Assembly (NCBI GenBank): GCA_946122785.1
Contig: CAMGYJ010000011.1
Location: forward strand, 40,946,513 to 41,010,512
Origin: Linum tenue
Taxonomy: Eukaryota > Streptophyta > Magnoliopsida > Malpighiales > Linaceae
DNA length: 64,000 nt
Direction: 5' to 3'
The position numbers and the translations under genes are program-made. The notes beneath the pieces were generated by a model, which did no database searches, was not told the origin of the DNA, and saw only the letters and a program-made list of their open reading frames with translations. Within the stretch, counting starts at the first letter, position 1, and the number at the start of each line of letters is the position of its first letter. Positions 33,402 through 44,652 of this stretch are shown piece after piece.

Positions 33402-36400
33402 CTAAGGGTCCGCGAGTTCCACTGCCAACTCCGCACGTTCGACCTCGTCTCCCAGGTAGAGCTTGAGACGATGGCCATTCACGTTGAACGGCTCAGTTTG
33501 CGGGTTGGCTATCTCGATTGTGCCATACGGGAACACCTGTGTGACCGTGAACGGTCCAGACCACCGGGAGCGGAGTTTTCCGGGAAAGAGCTTCAGGCGA
33601 GAGTTATAAAGGAGAACCCGATCACCAACCTGGAACTCTTTCGGACCCCGCAACCGTGCATCGTGGAGGCGCTTAGTGCGCTCCTTGTACAGCTTGGTGT
33701 TCTCGTAGGCGTGGTAACGCCACTCTTCCAGCTCCAACATCTGCATTTTACGCTCAGTACCTGCAACACGAACATCCAAGTTGAGCAGCTTAAGGGCCCA
33801 GAAGGCCTTGTGCTCTAGCTCCACGGGCAAATGGCAAGCCTTTCCATAGACAAGCCGGTACGGTGAAGTACCAATGGGCGTCTTGTAGGCAGTGCGATAT
33901 GCCCATAGAGCATCATCGAGCTTGGTGGACCAATCTTTGCGGGACTGATCCACCGTCTTCTCCAGGATCCGCTTGAGCTCCCGGTTCGTCAGCTCGGCCT
34001 GGCCACTGGTCTGAGGATGATAGGCCACGGACACCTTGTGAGTTACACCATAGCGAGACAATAGCTTATCAAATTGGCCCTGGAAATGGGTGCCTCTATC
34101 GCTTATGATGGCTCTAGGTGTCCCGAACCGGGAGAAGAGCTGCTTCAAAAAACCACAAACACGTCTAGCATCATTGGTGGGCAAAGCCTGCGCCTCAGCC
34201 CACCTAGAGACGTAGTCAACAGCAACCAGAATATAGGTGTTACCAAAAGATGGAGGGAAGGGGCCCATGAAGTCGATACCCCAGACATCAAAAATCTCAA
34301 CAGTTATAAACACATTCTGGGGCATCTCATCACGGGCAGAGATGTTACCTGACCTCTGGCATCGGTCGCACCTGCGTGCGAAGGCGTCTGCATCCTTGAA
34401 GAGCGTGGGCCAGTAGAAGCCCGACTGGAGTACCTTCCTCGCCGTGCGGTTTCCTCCGTGATGACCGCCAGTAGGTCCCTCATGACAGTGAGATAGAATG
34501 CCCTCCATCTCACTCTCCATGACACAACGACGGATGATCCCGTCGGCTCCGATCCGAAAAAGATGCGGGTCATCCCAGAAGTAGTACTTCAGATCGGAGA
34601 AAAACTTCCTCTTGGCGTGAGTCGCCATCCCCTTTGGCAGCTGCTGGACCACCAAATAGTTTGCAAAATCGGAGTACCAGGGGGTGACACTCTCCACCAA
34701 GCATAACATCATCAACCTCTCGTCTGGGAAAGAGTCATCAATCTCCTCCACGAGGTTGTCCGCAGGGGGTGCGTCCAACCGAGAGAGGTGGTCAGCTGCA
34801 ACATTTTCTGCTCCCTTCTTGTCCCGGATCTCAATATCGAACTCCTGCAGCAGTAAGATCCATCGTATGAGCCGAGGCTTGGCATCGGCCTTGCTCATCA
34901 GGTACCTAATCGCGGAGTGATCTGTGTACACGGTCACACGAGACAAGACCAGATAGGGGCGAAACTTATCAAAGGCAAACACCACCGCAAGCAGCTCCTT
35001 CTCTGTGGTGGTGTAGTTCTCCTGGGCATCATTCAGAGTCTTCGAGGCGTAATAGATAGGTCGGAAGTGTTGATCTCGCCTCTGCCCCAGAACAGCTCCA
35101 ACAGCAAAATCACTGGCGTCGCACATCAGCTCAAATGGTAAGGACCAGTCTGGAGCAACCATGATAGGAGCCTGGGTGAGCTTCTCCTTCAAGGTGGTGA
35201 ACGCCGCTGTGCAAGCATCAGTGAACTGGAAGGGGGCATCCTTCTCCAGAAGCTTAGTTAGGGGCAGGGCGATCTTCGAGAAGTCCTTGATGAACCGCCT
35301 ATAGAAACCTGCATGGCCAAGAAAACTCCGGATCCCCTTTACAGATGTAGGAGGAGGCAGCTTGCTGATAGTCTCGATCTTTGCTCTGTCTACCTCGATC
35401 CCCATCTTGGAGATCTTGTGCCCAAGAACTATGCCTTCTCGAACCATGAAGTGACACTTCTCCCAACTCAGTGCCAGGTTCGTTTCTTCACACCGTTTAA
35501 GGACCAATTCCAGGTTATGGAGACAGTGAGAGAAGGAGTCTCCATAAACCGAGAAGTCGTCCATAAACACCTCCATGATCTCGCCGACCAGACGGTCAAA
35601 GATGGCGAGCATGCATCGCTGAAAAGTGGCTGGGGCGTTGCATAGCCCGAATGGGATCCGCCGGTAAGCAAATGTGCCGAAAGGGCAGGTGAAAGTGGTC
35701 TTCGCCTGGTCTTCCGGTGCAATAGGGATCTGAAAATACCCGGACATCCCATCCAGGAAGCAGTAGAACTCGTGCCCCGCCAATCTCTCCAGCATCTGAT
35801 CAATGAACGGCAGCGGGAAATGGTCCTTCCGAGTAGCGTCGTTGAGACGCCGATAGTCGATGCAAACACGGTACCCAGTCACCGTGCGCATCGGAATGAG
35901 CTCGTTCTTCTCGTTAGGCACCACGGTCATCCCACCCTTTTTGGGCACCACCTGGGTGGGACTGACCCATTCGCTGTCAGAAATGGCGAAAATGATCCCG
36001 GCGTCCATCAACTTCACGATCTCTGCCCGAACCACAGCCTCCAGGTTCGGCGTCAATCTCCTCTGCGGCTGCCTCACTGGCCGCATCTCATCCTCCAGCA
36101 GTATCCGGTGCGAGCAAAAAGAGGGGCTGATCCCCCGGATATCTGTGATCTTCCATGCCAAAGCTCGCTCGTACTGCTTCAGCAAGGCCACCAGTCTGGT
36201 CTTCTGCTCGGGTGTGAGGGTCGAGCTGATGATAACTGGCAGCTTATTCCCCTCCCGGAGAAATGCATACTCCAAATGAGGAGGGAGGGGCTTAAGCTCC
36301 AGCTCTGGTGGTTCCTCCAGAGAAGTGGTGATGCGGGTGGAGGATGAGATCGGTTTAAACAGCCTGTCGCCCTCCAAGAAGGGGCCACTCTCCAATGCGG

Positions 36401-38972
36401 CCAACTGCTCCGCCAGCTGCGGCTCCTGCAATGCCTGCTCACCTAGCAAAATACAACGCTCAAGAGCATCATCAGTACCCGCACTCGTGATGGCGAGTGC
36501 GGTCTCAAAATCGGCAAGCACATCACAGTAGTCTATGTCATCATGCAAATGAGAATGTTTCCCATTGTCAGACACAGAAAAAGTAGCCTGTTCATCACCA
36601 GCACGCAGAATCAATTTACCACTATGCACATCAATAAGCGCCTTGGCGGTGGCGAGAAACGGTCTACCCAAAATCAAAGGCACATCCACATCCTCATTTA
36701 TATCCAAAATAACAAAATCAACAGGATATGTGAATGCACCAACATTAACAAGCAAGTCCTCAATGATACCCCTAGGATGCACGATAGATCGATCAGCTAA
36801 CTGAATGCTCATCCTAGTAGCTCTAGGTTCACCTAGGTCTAGCTTCTTAAACAGTTTATAGGGCATGACATTTATACTAGCGCCTAGGTCCGCCAAGGAC
36901 TTTCCTACATGCATGCTGCCAATAACAAGAGGGATAGTGAAACTCCCTGGGTCTTTGCGCTTCTCGGGCAGCTTGTTCTGCAGGATGGCAGAACACTCCT
37001 CGCTAAGCATCACTGTCGAGAGATCCCCAAGTTTCTTCTTGTTGGTGAGGAGGTCCTTCATAAACTTGGCATACTTGGGCATCTTCGACAGTGCCTCCAC
37101 GAACGGCATGCTGATGTTTACCTGCTTCAACATTGCCATGAACTTGGCAAACTCTGTCTCCAGCCTGTCTTTATGAAGTCTAGTGGGGAAAGGCAGCTGG
37201 GGTATATGCTCCTTAACCACAGGTTGTGGCTTGGGAGCAGGTGCTGCGCTGCCTTCCTCCACTTCTGCAGTATCAGCTGGAGGTGTTGAAGCAGGAAGTG
37301 GGTCGTCTTGCCTGGGCTGGGCAGGAGTAGCAGATGTAGTCTTGCCACTCCTGGTGGTGATGACATGGGCAGTCTCGTGAGGATCGCGAGGGTTGGGGAC
37401 AGTGGTGGCAGGCAGAGTCCCCGGTGCCCTGGTAGTGTTCTGGCGAGCTAAGCTCCCTATCTGGTGCTGGAGATCCTGCAGAATGGCACCCTGATTCCTC
37501 TGTCCTGCCTCCAGTGAGGCTACACTCTGGTCCAACCTCGTGATAGTCGCCTGAGTGCTTGTCATGAATGAAGCTAGAATATTTTCCAGCTTCGTCATCT
37601 GAGTATCTGGAGCTGGAGCTGCTGTTGGCTCGGCAAACTGGCGCTGGGGCTGTTGGAAGGGTTGCCCTTGTCGAGGCTGGTAGGGCTGCTGCTGTGGAGC
37701 TGGCCCCTGTCGAGCCTGGTAGGGCTGCCTCTGCTGAAAGCCACCAGCTGGTGCTGGGAAACCAGGTGGCTTGGCGGTGTTATTGCTCCAGGCAAAGTTG
37801 GGATGCTGGCGCCATCCCTCATTGTAGGTGTTGCTGTATGGGTCCAGGCGCCGAGCATTTGCTATGAAGTCCACCTGCTCTTGGGGAGTAGAAGACTCCC
37901 TCATAGACTGACAATCCTCCACGAGGTGATTCGGGCTCTCACACCACTGACACTGAGCAACTGGAGGTGTAGCCAAACTTCTGCCCGGAATAAGACTGTT
38001 GGGCTGCTTCAATGCCTGCACTAGCTCAGCTACCTGCTGCTCGAGCCCGGATCTGGTCTCCATGGCGTGCACACCACGGTCCCTGGAATGTCTGCCTCTG
38101 CTGCTCTGCCCCCAGGAATGATCGCGGGCAGCCAAAGTACTGATCATCTGGTTCAGCTCGGGTGGAGTCTTAGTAAGGATATCCCCTCCTGGGCATAGAG
38201 ACTCGATCACCCTCTGGCTGTCTGGGGTGATGGCACTGTAGAAGTTCCCCACTGTGAAAGCATCGCTGAAGCCATGATGGGGACACTGCCAGAAGTATCC
38301 CATGTACCGCTCCCATGCATCACGAAGGGACTCATCTGGCTCCTGGCGGAAGTGAGTGATCTCCCGCTGTATCTCCGTGGTCTTCGACGCTGGATAATAC
38401 CGGTGCACGAACTTGTCAGCCAGATCGTCCCAAGAGGTGATGGACAAAGGGGGCTGGGTCTCCAACCACCTCTTAGCATTCCCCGCCAGAGAATGGGGGA
38501 ACAGGTGAAGGCGGATTGCCTCATCCGGAACACCATTCAGCTTGAACCCGTTCGTCAGCTGCAGAAAACGGGAAAGGTGTGCCCGGGCTTCCTCATCCTT
38601 CAAGCCATGGAACTGGATAGAGGATGTGATGAGCTGAATCCAGCCTGGCTTGATCTCGAAGTTGTTTGCTGGGACGGGTGGATAGAGGATGACCGGGTGG
38701 ATGTCAGCAATCCGTGGAGTGTAGTAGTACTCCAAGGTGGGACCCGGCGGTGGTGGTGGATGCTGATTCACCGGGGGAACCTGTCGAGCATTCCCCGGTT
38801 GTGGGATGTCTTCGCCCTCCATCTCGTACTCTTCCTCAGAATCGCTGGTCAAGTGGCCGTCTATGCGCTCTCCCGTAACCAGTCTAACTCGCTGCTGTCT
38901 CCTAAGTTGGCGGCAAGTGCGTTCAAGCTCTGGATCCAACGGCAGTAAACCTCCTGACTGGCTACGGGTCAT
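33402..38972 (-). CDS. Athila-like gag-pol polyprotein, intact
   Basis: One uninterrupted 1,856-aa frame from [15 protein letters not shown]. Domains in order: gag (about 170-290, [20 protein letters not shown]); CCHC knuckle [14 protein letters not shown] (about 340-353); aspartic protease with [11 protein letters not shown] (about 694) and [10 protein letters not shown]; reverse transcriptase (about 970-1160) with [23 protein letters not shown] and catalytic FMDD (about 1135); RNase H with [14 protein letters not shown] (about 1285); integrase with HHCC zinc finger (about 1495-1540) and D-D-35-E residues in GIDFMG, SDRGTHF and QAELTN (about 1564, 1626, 1662); then a C-terminal region ending near GHRLKLYL. 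All key catalytic residues are present. Protease cleavage should release capsid, RT and integrase. The frame supports an autonomous element and a possible enzyme source for the reduced relative at 15770-22839. Confidence 0.95.
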   Translation of the reverse strand: MTRSQSGGLLPLDPELERTCRQLRRQQRVRLVTGERIDGHLTSDSEEEYEMEGEDIPQPGNARQVPPVNQHPPPPPGPTLEYYYTPRIADIHPVILYPPVPANNFEIKPGWIQLITSSIQFHGLKDEEARAHLSRFLQLTNGFKLNGVPDEAIRLHLFPHSLAGNAKRWLETQPPLSITSWDDLADKFVHRYYPASKTTEIQREITHFRQEPDESLRDAWERYMGYFWQCPHHGFSDAFTVGNFYSAITPDSQRVIESLCPGGDILTKTPPELNQMISTLAARDHSWGQSSRGRHSRDRGVHAMETRSGLEQQVAELVQALKQPNSLIPGRSLATPPVAQCQWCESPNHLVEDCQSMRESSTPQEQVDFIANARRLDPYSNTYNEGWRQHPNFAWSNNTAKPPGFPAPAGGFQQRQPYQARQGPAPQQQPYQPRQGQPFQQPQRQFAEPTAAPAPDTQMTKLENILASFMTSTQATITRLDQSVASLEAGQRNQGAILQDLQHQIGSLARQNTTRAPGTLPATTVPNPRDPHETAHVITTRSGKTTSATPAQPRQDDPLPASTPPADTAEVEEGSAAPAPKPQPVVKEHIPQLPFPTRLHKDRLETEFAKFMAMLKQVNISMPFVEALSKMPKYAKFMKDLLTNKKKLGDLSTVMLSEECSAILQNKLPEKRKDPGSFTIPLVIGSMHVGKSLADLGASINVMPYKLFKKLDLGEPRATRMSIQLADRSIVHPRGIIEDLLVNVGAFTYPVDFVILDINEDVDVPLILGRPFLATAKALIDVHSGKLILRAGDEQATFSVSDNGKHSHLHDDIDYCDVLADFETALAITSAGTDDALERCILLGEQALQEPQLAEQLAALESGPFLEGDRLFKPISSSTRITTSLEEPPELELKPLPPHLEYAFLREGNKLPVIISSTLTPEQKTRLVALLKQYERALAWKITDIRGISPSFCSHRILLEDEMRPVRQPQRRLTPNLEAVVRAEIVKLMDAGIIFAISDSEWVSPTQVVPKKGGMTVVPNEKNELIPMRTVTGYRVCIDYRRLNDATRKDHFPLPFIDQMLERLAGHEFYCFLDGMSGYFQIPIAPEDQAKTTFTCPFGTFAYRRIPFGLCNAPATFQRCMLAIFDRLVGEIMEVFMDDFSVYGDSFSHCLHNLELVLKRCEETNLALSWEKCHFMVREGIVLGHKISKMGIEVDRAKIETISKLPPPTSVKGIRSFLGHAGFYRRFIKDFSKIALPLTKLLEKDAPFQFTDACTAAFTTLKEKLTQAPIMVAPDWSLPFELMCDASDFAVGAVLGQRRDQHFRPIYYASKTLNDAQENYTTTEKELLAVVFAFDKFRPYLVLSRVTVYTDHSAIRYLMSKADAKPRLIRWILLLQEFDIEIRDKKGAENVAADHLSRLDAPPADNLVEEIDDSFPDERLMMLCLVESVTPWYSDFANYLVVQQLPKGMATHAKRKFFSDLKYYFWDDPHLFRIGADGIIRRCVMESEMEGILSHCHEGPTGGHHGGNRTARKVLQSGFYWPTLFKDADAFARRCDRCQRSGNISARDEMPQNVFITVEIFDVWGIDFMGPFPPSFGNTYILVAVDYVSRWAEAQALPTNDARRVCGFLKQLFSRFGTPRAIISDRGTHFQGQFDKLLSRYGVTHKVSVAYHPQTSGQAELTNRELKRILEKTVDQSRKDWSTKLDDALWAYRTAYKTPIGTSPYRLVYGKACHLPVELEHKAFWALKLLNLDVRVAGTERKMQMLELEEWRYHAYENTKLYKERTKRLHDARLRGPKEFQVGDRVLLYNSRLKLFPGKLRSRWSGPFTVTQVFPYGTIEIANPQTEPFNVNGHRLKLYLGDEVERAELAVELADP

Positions 38973-39089
38973 GCACTACCTGCACACACTCAAGCAAGCA
39001 AACCCGTGAAGGCACAAGTGGGACAAAGCAAACAAAGCGAAAAGAAAAGCTAGAGTAACAGAAATCACTTTTCTTCAACAACCTAGCCG

Positions 39090-39107
39090 TCCCCGGCAAC
39101 GGCGCCA
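39090..39107 (-). other. Primer binding site for tRNA-Asp
   Basis: TGGCGCCGTTGCCGGGGA on the - strand, six bases inside the 5' LTR, complementary to the tRNA-Asp 3' end. It is identical to the site at 21393-21410. Confidence 0.9.
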
Positions 39108-39113
39108 AAAACT

Positions 39114-40473
39114 TGACTCGACTCTACTGTCACCCTAGAAAATGGCCAAGTGTAACCACTTCCTAAAGCGTAGTATAGCGGGTTTGGGTTTTAATGTCAA
39201 CCCGGGTCCTAGATGTGATGACTACTCAGTGAATTCGTATTATCTAGCAATGAAACTTTAGTGAAGATATAAACTAACAAGCAAGCAAAGCAACTAAACG
39301 TTTGTATTCAGGTTAAGAGAGGTCACCCGGATATGGTTCCCCCTAGTCTGCAGTTAAGCCGGATTGTAATTACCAAGTTCAATTTCTATGATAGTTTATA
39401 CTGCGGAAGGTTCTTAAACAGCCTGAAGTCTCGACTAAAGGTCTTCAGACCCTCTCAATCTGACTCTCTAGCGGGCGACTAACCTCCACCGGAGTCGACA
39501 GATTGAGGCCCTAAGAACAAAACCTCCACTACCGGAGTAAATCCGGTACAGAATAGTGAGTTGGCTCCTCGACTAAAGTCACCAACTCCCTACCTTCAAT
39601 CAAGGATGCTCTATCAACCTAGTCAGATATTCTCATTCTAGGTTAAAGCAGAAACAACAGGAATTTGATCAGGATTCAAGTCATTCAATCATAAAACCTC
39701 AATCGAATATAATCAATCACAGAATCAGTACTTGGGTTCATACAATCGAAGCCTAACATACAAATCTAGGGTTCTCTATACCCAGATGAATGGGAGAACT
39801 ACTCCATGGAGAGAGAAGCAAAAGCAGAATCAGTCGCGGAAATCATACTGTGAAGATGGATTTCTGCTCCTGGACGTTGAATCGGCACTTCTCCACGCTC
39901 AAACCAAGCTCCAATGGTGTTGAAGATCGATCTAGGGCACTTGGAGGCTCTTGTTCGTCGCTTTCTCTCTCTAGGAATCACTCTGTCTCTCTAAAACTCG
40001 AATCCCCCCTCAATTTGGCTGAAATCTGCCTAAAAGGGCATCATTGGCCAAAACACGGTCGAGGGCACGGCCGTGTTTTGCCTCAGCCCGACCGTGTTTT
40101 GCCTCAGCCTTAAAAGCACGGCCACGGGCAGCTTGAAAACACGGTCGTGTTCTGGCTAAAACACGGCCGTGCTTTCCTCAGGCCTGCCCGTGTTTTTAAG
40201 GTTGTGCACGCCACCCTTGGAAGCCTCGGCCTAAAAAGCACGGTCACCGGAACACGGCCGTGTTCTGAGGGCCTCCTGCCCGTGTTTTGGCCCTGGCTCG
40301 TCCAAACGACTTGCAAACGATCCGAAACTCGTGCTTGGCCTTCCCTTTGACGCCTGGGACCTGAAATAGGACAAAGTAACACAACCCGGCGTAAAATAGG
40401 CCAAAACACACAACCATGCTCCGCAAATGGATAAGAAATAGGGGTATAAAATCATGTAATTATATCGTTATCA
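39114..40473 (-). repeat. 5' LTR of the young Athila-like element
   Basis: The same length as the 3' LTR (1,360 bp) and nearly identical. In the element's direction it starts at 40473. The palindrome array (40056-40293) lies roughly 180-420 bp in, before a GA-rich leader (AGAGAGACAGAG). This order suggests the array belongs to U3. Confidence 0.95.
40056..40293. repeat. Palindrome module array in the 5' LTR
   Basis: The same modules as at 28633-28870, here in the LTR that would drive transcription of the young element. Central cores include GCACGGCCGTGTTTTG, AACACGGTCGTGTTC, AAACACGGCCGTGCTTT and GAACACGGCCGTGTTC. Confidence 0.8.
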
Positions 40474-41645
40474 CAAAGCGACATGGCAAGGAGGTCGTGA
40501 CGGTTAAGGACGTGACTACAAACAAGTACGATGCGATTGTCGCATCATTGTAAAGCATGGCCGGGGTTACTGAGAGGGCGACCGCAACGTCGAAGGGCTC
40601 GATCGGCGCCATTGAAGCCATGGGCGGCCAGATCAGGACCTCGATCAAGGAGATGGGCAAGAGTGTAGCCGAAAAACATATTCTCGGCTCTCGTAGAAAC
40701 GATGAGGGGATTGTTGACACAAGTGCTGAGGAATCGCGAACAACCATCTGCTGCACTGCCGGTGGCGGGTTACCGACAGGCGCAGGGAAACTAGATGTTT
40801 CCAGCGGCAATGACGAGGAAGGAGGGCGTGCAGCTGGAGACTAGGGCATTGGAGGGCGGCAGCGAGGCACTTAGGAGCTCTACCGCGCCTGCGGTCCACG
40901 AGGTCGAGGAATGGAGCAAGGGCACGGCGATCGTGCGTAGGCCGGTGTTTAGCAGGCCGGGATTGCTGGGACCCCTAACGGCCCAAGAGCTCCATGAGGC
41001 GCGTGGGAAGAAGAAACTGACTGAGTACGCCAGGGAGCCGTGGTCGACTGGGCCATGGGGAGAGTGGATGGGTATGCAGGATGGGCCAAACTTCAACGGA
41101 ATAGGTCCAGGAAGGGAAGGAGATAAGTTGAGTTTTGCGGACCAAGAGGGCTAGTGGGTGGAACCTGGGCCCACAGGGGCTGGACAAGGGTGGATCGCGG
41201 ACCCGAATCAGGGTCAAACCGGGCTTCCAGCTGGACCACTGACCAGTCGAACATGTCCGAACCAAACCGGGTCAGGTCGCCAGCCGACGGGCAGCAGCTG
41301 TGGCACAGCTTCTGGAGGTGTTGAGGCCCTCCATCGAGGGCCAGAGTCAGGGGACCCCCTTTGGGGAACTCCTCGGGCGGATGGGGGACGAGGCCACCAA
41401 GGCTTGGAAGTGGGACAAGAGTCCGGGATTAAACCTGGGCACAACGTGGACTACTAGAGGAACCTGGGCGGCTGTCCCTATTCTCAACAGCAGTGGACTG
41501 CGTCTGGCTACCGTCACAGCGGACCTGGGCGTCGACAACCGCCGACAGACTCATGCAGGTATGGACACCATAAACCTTAATATGATTATGATGATGAACT
41601 AGTGTTTAGAGCCAAGCCTCCGGTCATAGAGTTTCCTAAATTTGA

Positions 41646-42546
41646 GGACTTTTTTTTCCAGAAATAACACTGTTTTAATTTTTTTCTCCAAAAATAGCAC
41701 CCAACCCCAAAAAAATCCAAAAATAGCACCCTTTCACGAAACCCGCACGGGTAGGGGGCGGTTTGGTTGCAAACTACACCCCTTCCGGCGGTTTGTATTA
41801 TATAATTTATTTTTTCGAATAAAAATTGTAAGTGGTCTTGGCACAACTGGTTTAGGTGTTTGTTGTGTGCAAGAAGTCCTAGGTTCGAATCTCTATCATT
41901 CCATATTAAGTTTTTAATTTATTTAGTAGAGATTAAAAAAAGCCACATGTTCTGGGGATGGTGGTTAGAACACAGATATAATAAATAATTAACTAAATTT
42001 ATCACAACATCTACACCACCAAACCAAAACTCTTCATTTGAAACAATAATATATTGACAAAGTTTTATTCCTTGAACGCTAAAAATCCCCAATAACTTTG
42101 AACAACCATAACTATGTGCTCCAAAATCCGAACGTCATGATTTTTTTTCTCATTTTGCGTAACTTTTTAAGTTATTGAAGATTTTTAGTGTCCAACGAAT
42201 AAAACTTTGTCAATATATTATTCTTTCAAAAGAGTTTGGTGATGTAGATGTTGTGCTAAATTTAGTCAACTCTTTATTATATCTTGGTTCGAACCACCAT
42301 CTCACAACATGCTGCGCATTTTAATCTCTACTAAATAAAAAAAACTTAATATGGAATGATGAGAATTCGAACATAGGACTTCTTGCAAACAATTAACAAT
42401 TAAACCAATTGTGCCAAGACCACTTATAATATTTATTTAGAAACAACAAATAAATAATACAAACCGCCGGGTGGAGGTGCGATTTTCGTGAAAAGGTGCG
42501 ATTTTTTAATTTTTTTTTAAAACAGTGCTATTGCACGAAAATGTCC
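41646..42546. mobile_element. Foldback Mutator-like element with long inverted arms
   Basis: Flanked by the perfect 9-bp duplication TAAATTTGA (41637-41645 and 42547-42555), which fits Mutator-like elements. The ends are GGACTTTTTTTTCC on the left and, inverted, GGACATTTTCGTGC on the right, then a shared ACTGTTTTAA. Almost the whole element is two inverted arms of about 400 bp. Matching inverted phrases include GTGGTCTTGGCACAA, CTTAATATGGAATGAT and TATTGACAAAGTTTTATTC. It encodes no transposase. Each arm contains a tRNA-like promoter sequence. Confidence 0.85.
41831..41895 (+). other. tRNA-like sequence with A and B boxes in the left arm
   Basis: TTGGCACAACTGGTTTAGG resembles a Pol III A box and GGTTCGAATC (41882-41891) a B box, about 45 bp apart as in tRNAs and tRNA-derived SINEs. 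An inverted, diverged copy is at 42361-42424. A cloverleaf could not be drawn convincingly, so this is called tRNA-like, not a tRNA gene. Confidence 0.5.
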
Positions 42547-43008
42547 TAAATTTGATAGTCATGGTGACGTGGGAATGTGGTTGTATGCGACAGAGAGGTG
42601 ATTCAAGAATCACCCAATCAGAGAGGAGAGAAAGGCGCATATGGCTTCCTTCTAGTTAGAGGGGGATGCCCTCCAGTGGTGGGAATGGGCCGAGAGGGCC
42701 TATGCAGCGGCAGGGGAGACTAGTTCATGGGCCAGGTTCTAGGATGAGCTGCAGTACCAGTTTGGCAGAGCTAAGGGGTGGGCGTCAGAGTAGCTGGCCA
42801 AGTTGAAGCTGACATGTTCAGTGGCGGAGTATCGTGCAGAGTTCCTCAAGTTAGGGAACCGGTGCAAGGAGATGACAAAAGAGACGCTGGTGAAGCTGTG
42901 CATGGCAGGACTGCGACCTGAATTGGCGACGACAGTTATGGTATTTAAATCTGATTCTCTTTGAGTTGCTTTCAGGCTTGCAGGTCGCAAGGAGGAGGGT
43001 TTTATGTT

Positions 43009-43627
43009 TTTTTTTTTTTGACAAAAGATAATCATATATTGATTGAAAAGAAGATACAGTTACACCCTGGAAAACAGCCAGGCCTGAAAATTAAACGAGC
43101 GAGACGTAGACGGGTACAAAGAAAGGGCCTTTCTAGCCACAACATGGGCTACCCGATTGTTCCTCCGTCCTACAAATCGCACACTAAACCCCGGATGACT
43201 CTCCAAACAGTGCCAAATTTCTTCCAAGAGCACCCCAATCCTATTATCTCTAATCTCAGTTTGATTAAGTTTGTCGATGATGACCTTGGCATCGCCTTCA
43301 AATCGCACCTCTTGGAGTCCATTGGCCACGCACCATAAAAGAGCCTCCCTGAGAACGAGAGCTTCTACCAGCAGAGGATCATCAATAGCCTGAAACTGAA
43401 CCCCTTCCACCCGGAGGATCTCCCTATTGAAATCAAGAAGCACCATGCCGCCTGCAGAGTGAGACCCTGCCCTTGTAGCTTCATGTTGCATAACCAGGTT
43501 CTAGGATTTTAGGGGGGCCATGACCCCTCCTACTAACAAGCTGGCTCCGTCCATGCAAATCATGAAACAACAGGCAGTATTAGAGGGATGTGCAATAGAG
43601 AAAGACTATGACCATTTTAAAGAAAAG
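43009..43627 (-). mobile_element. 5'-truncated chimeric LINE insertion
   Basis: Flanked by a long direct repeat of about 21 bp (42988-43008 and 43628-43649, differing by one A), as expected for target-primed reverse transcription. On the - strand it ends in an A-tract (43009-43019 read as T on the + strand). The 3' half is a LINE RNase H domain. The 5' part (43479-43606) is the reverse complement of 44602-44735 in this window, and the first 20 bases match 54124-54146. The insertion is therefore a three-part chimera. Confidence 0.75.
43060..43491 (-). pseudogene. LINE RNase H (RVT_3) fragment
   Basis: The 143-aa frame includes AGGMVLLDFNREIL, VEALVLREALLWC, RFEGDAKVIIDKLN and NNRVAHVVARKAL, the plant LINE RNase H pattern with acidic positions and the C-terminal histidine-containing motif. 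The ATG lies at the junction with the copied segment and is not a native start. The enzyme was the C-terminal domain of a LINE pol; everything upstream is missing. Confidence 0.75.
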
Positions 43628-44652
43628 CAAAGGAGGAGGGTTTTATGTTGCTTATGTGTAAAGATTAAATTTGTTGTTAGAATGTCAGCCTTGATGGACT
43701 AGGCAGTTGATAAACACATTTTCATGCCCTGGATGATGCAATCTATGTGATCTTTCTTCATATGATGTTAATTTTATTCATAACTCTTGTCAACTCATTT
43801 GGATAATTAGTTATAAAATGTGGCAGCAACATAATCAGTCCTTTGCTTCTAAACTTTTTAGATGTTGACAGACTTATATATTCAGCACTTCCTCGAGACT
43901 CTGGAGTTGGAGAAGACGGTTGGGCTGGACTATGTTCCAGTCCACCTCGAATATTGACGGTACTGTTTCATTGTTGCACGGATAGTATTTTACCACAAAT
44001 AACAGAAAACTAATGAACTTGTCAGACTTAAAACTCTCTGTTCAATTCGGTGAATCTTGCTCTCTAACTGGACTCTTCACCTTGAATATTCATCTCTTCT
44101 CCAGGCACCTTGAATGCACTGTTTTTTTATCTTGGTAGGTTGGTATTCACTCTTTCGTTGACACGTCTTAATCTTTCAAACATAAACGTTCTAATTTGGT
44201 TTCCGGTTTGACTTTAGATGGAAACCACTCTCAGATGGGTACCAAAAATTAAGACATGTATACTTTAGATGGGTACCAAAAATTCCTTAGTTTGGTACGC
44301 ATGCTGTTGCTAACATTATTGTGCTTCTGTCAATTAAGGAATTTATGCTCACAACTTGTTTGGCTGCATTTGCAGATAACTGGACTTGCAGTTTCATCAA
44401 TTAACCCTGACTACATATACATCCAAGGAGTGGATTATGAGGTGATTCCCTTAGAAGCTAGCTTCCAGAGCTAATTTTCCTAGGAATGCTCATAAATAAT
44501 ATATCTTGATATCTTTAATTCTCTACTGTATCATAATGCTAGTCCATCAAGCTAAGCAGTTCCTTTGAAGTAAAACAATATTTTAACTATCATTGTTGTC
44601 TGTCTTTCTCTATTGCACATCCCTCTAATACTGCCTGTTGTTTCATGATTTG

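Larger units (their letters stand above)
27691..40473 (-). mobile_element. Young Athila-like Ty3/gypsy retrotransposon with extra downstream gene
   Basis: Two 1,360-bp LTRs (27691-29050 and 39114-40473) start TGACTCGACT and end CGTTATCA, with flanking duplication CAAAG (27686-27690 and 40474-40478). Only three differences between the LTRs were seen by eye, so insertion is recent. On the - strand the order is 5' LTR, tRNA-Asp primer site, one uninterrupted gag-protease-RT-RNase H-integrase frame, a palindrome array with TATA box and leader, an extra 409-aa gene, a long 3' region with a nested hairpin, PPT and 3' LTR. At 12.8 kb it is complete enough to be autonomous. Relation to the 15770-22839 element is clear from LTR layout and gag. 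Confidence 0.95.
40479..42985 (+). pseudogene. Gag of the older retrotransposon, continued; interrupted by a foldback element
   Basis: The gag frame cut at 27690 resumes here after the CAAAG duplication. An alanine- and serine-rich N-terminal part (about 40520-40840) and a glycine/proline-rich part follow. FRAKPPVIEFPKF at 41600-41645 is separated by the 901-bp foldback element from LEGDALQWWEWAERAYAA and LAKLKLTCSVAEYRAEFLKL (about 42655-42860), the retrotransposon gag domain, ending in LCMAGLRPELATTV. Several stops and frameshifts are present. No protease or pol follows. The clade is not certain. Confidence 0.7.

Noticed and set aside
32558..33478. 306-aa frame on the - strand overlapping the end of pol
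   Set aside because: It reads through the palindrome array and candidate promoter, has no domain, and its composition follows the repeats. It is probably a chance frame.
41831..41895. Functional tRNA gene
   Set aside because: A- and B-box-like motifs are present, but no convincing cloverleaf or anticodon arm could be drawn.
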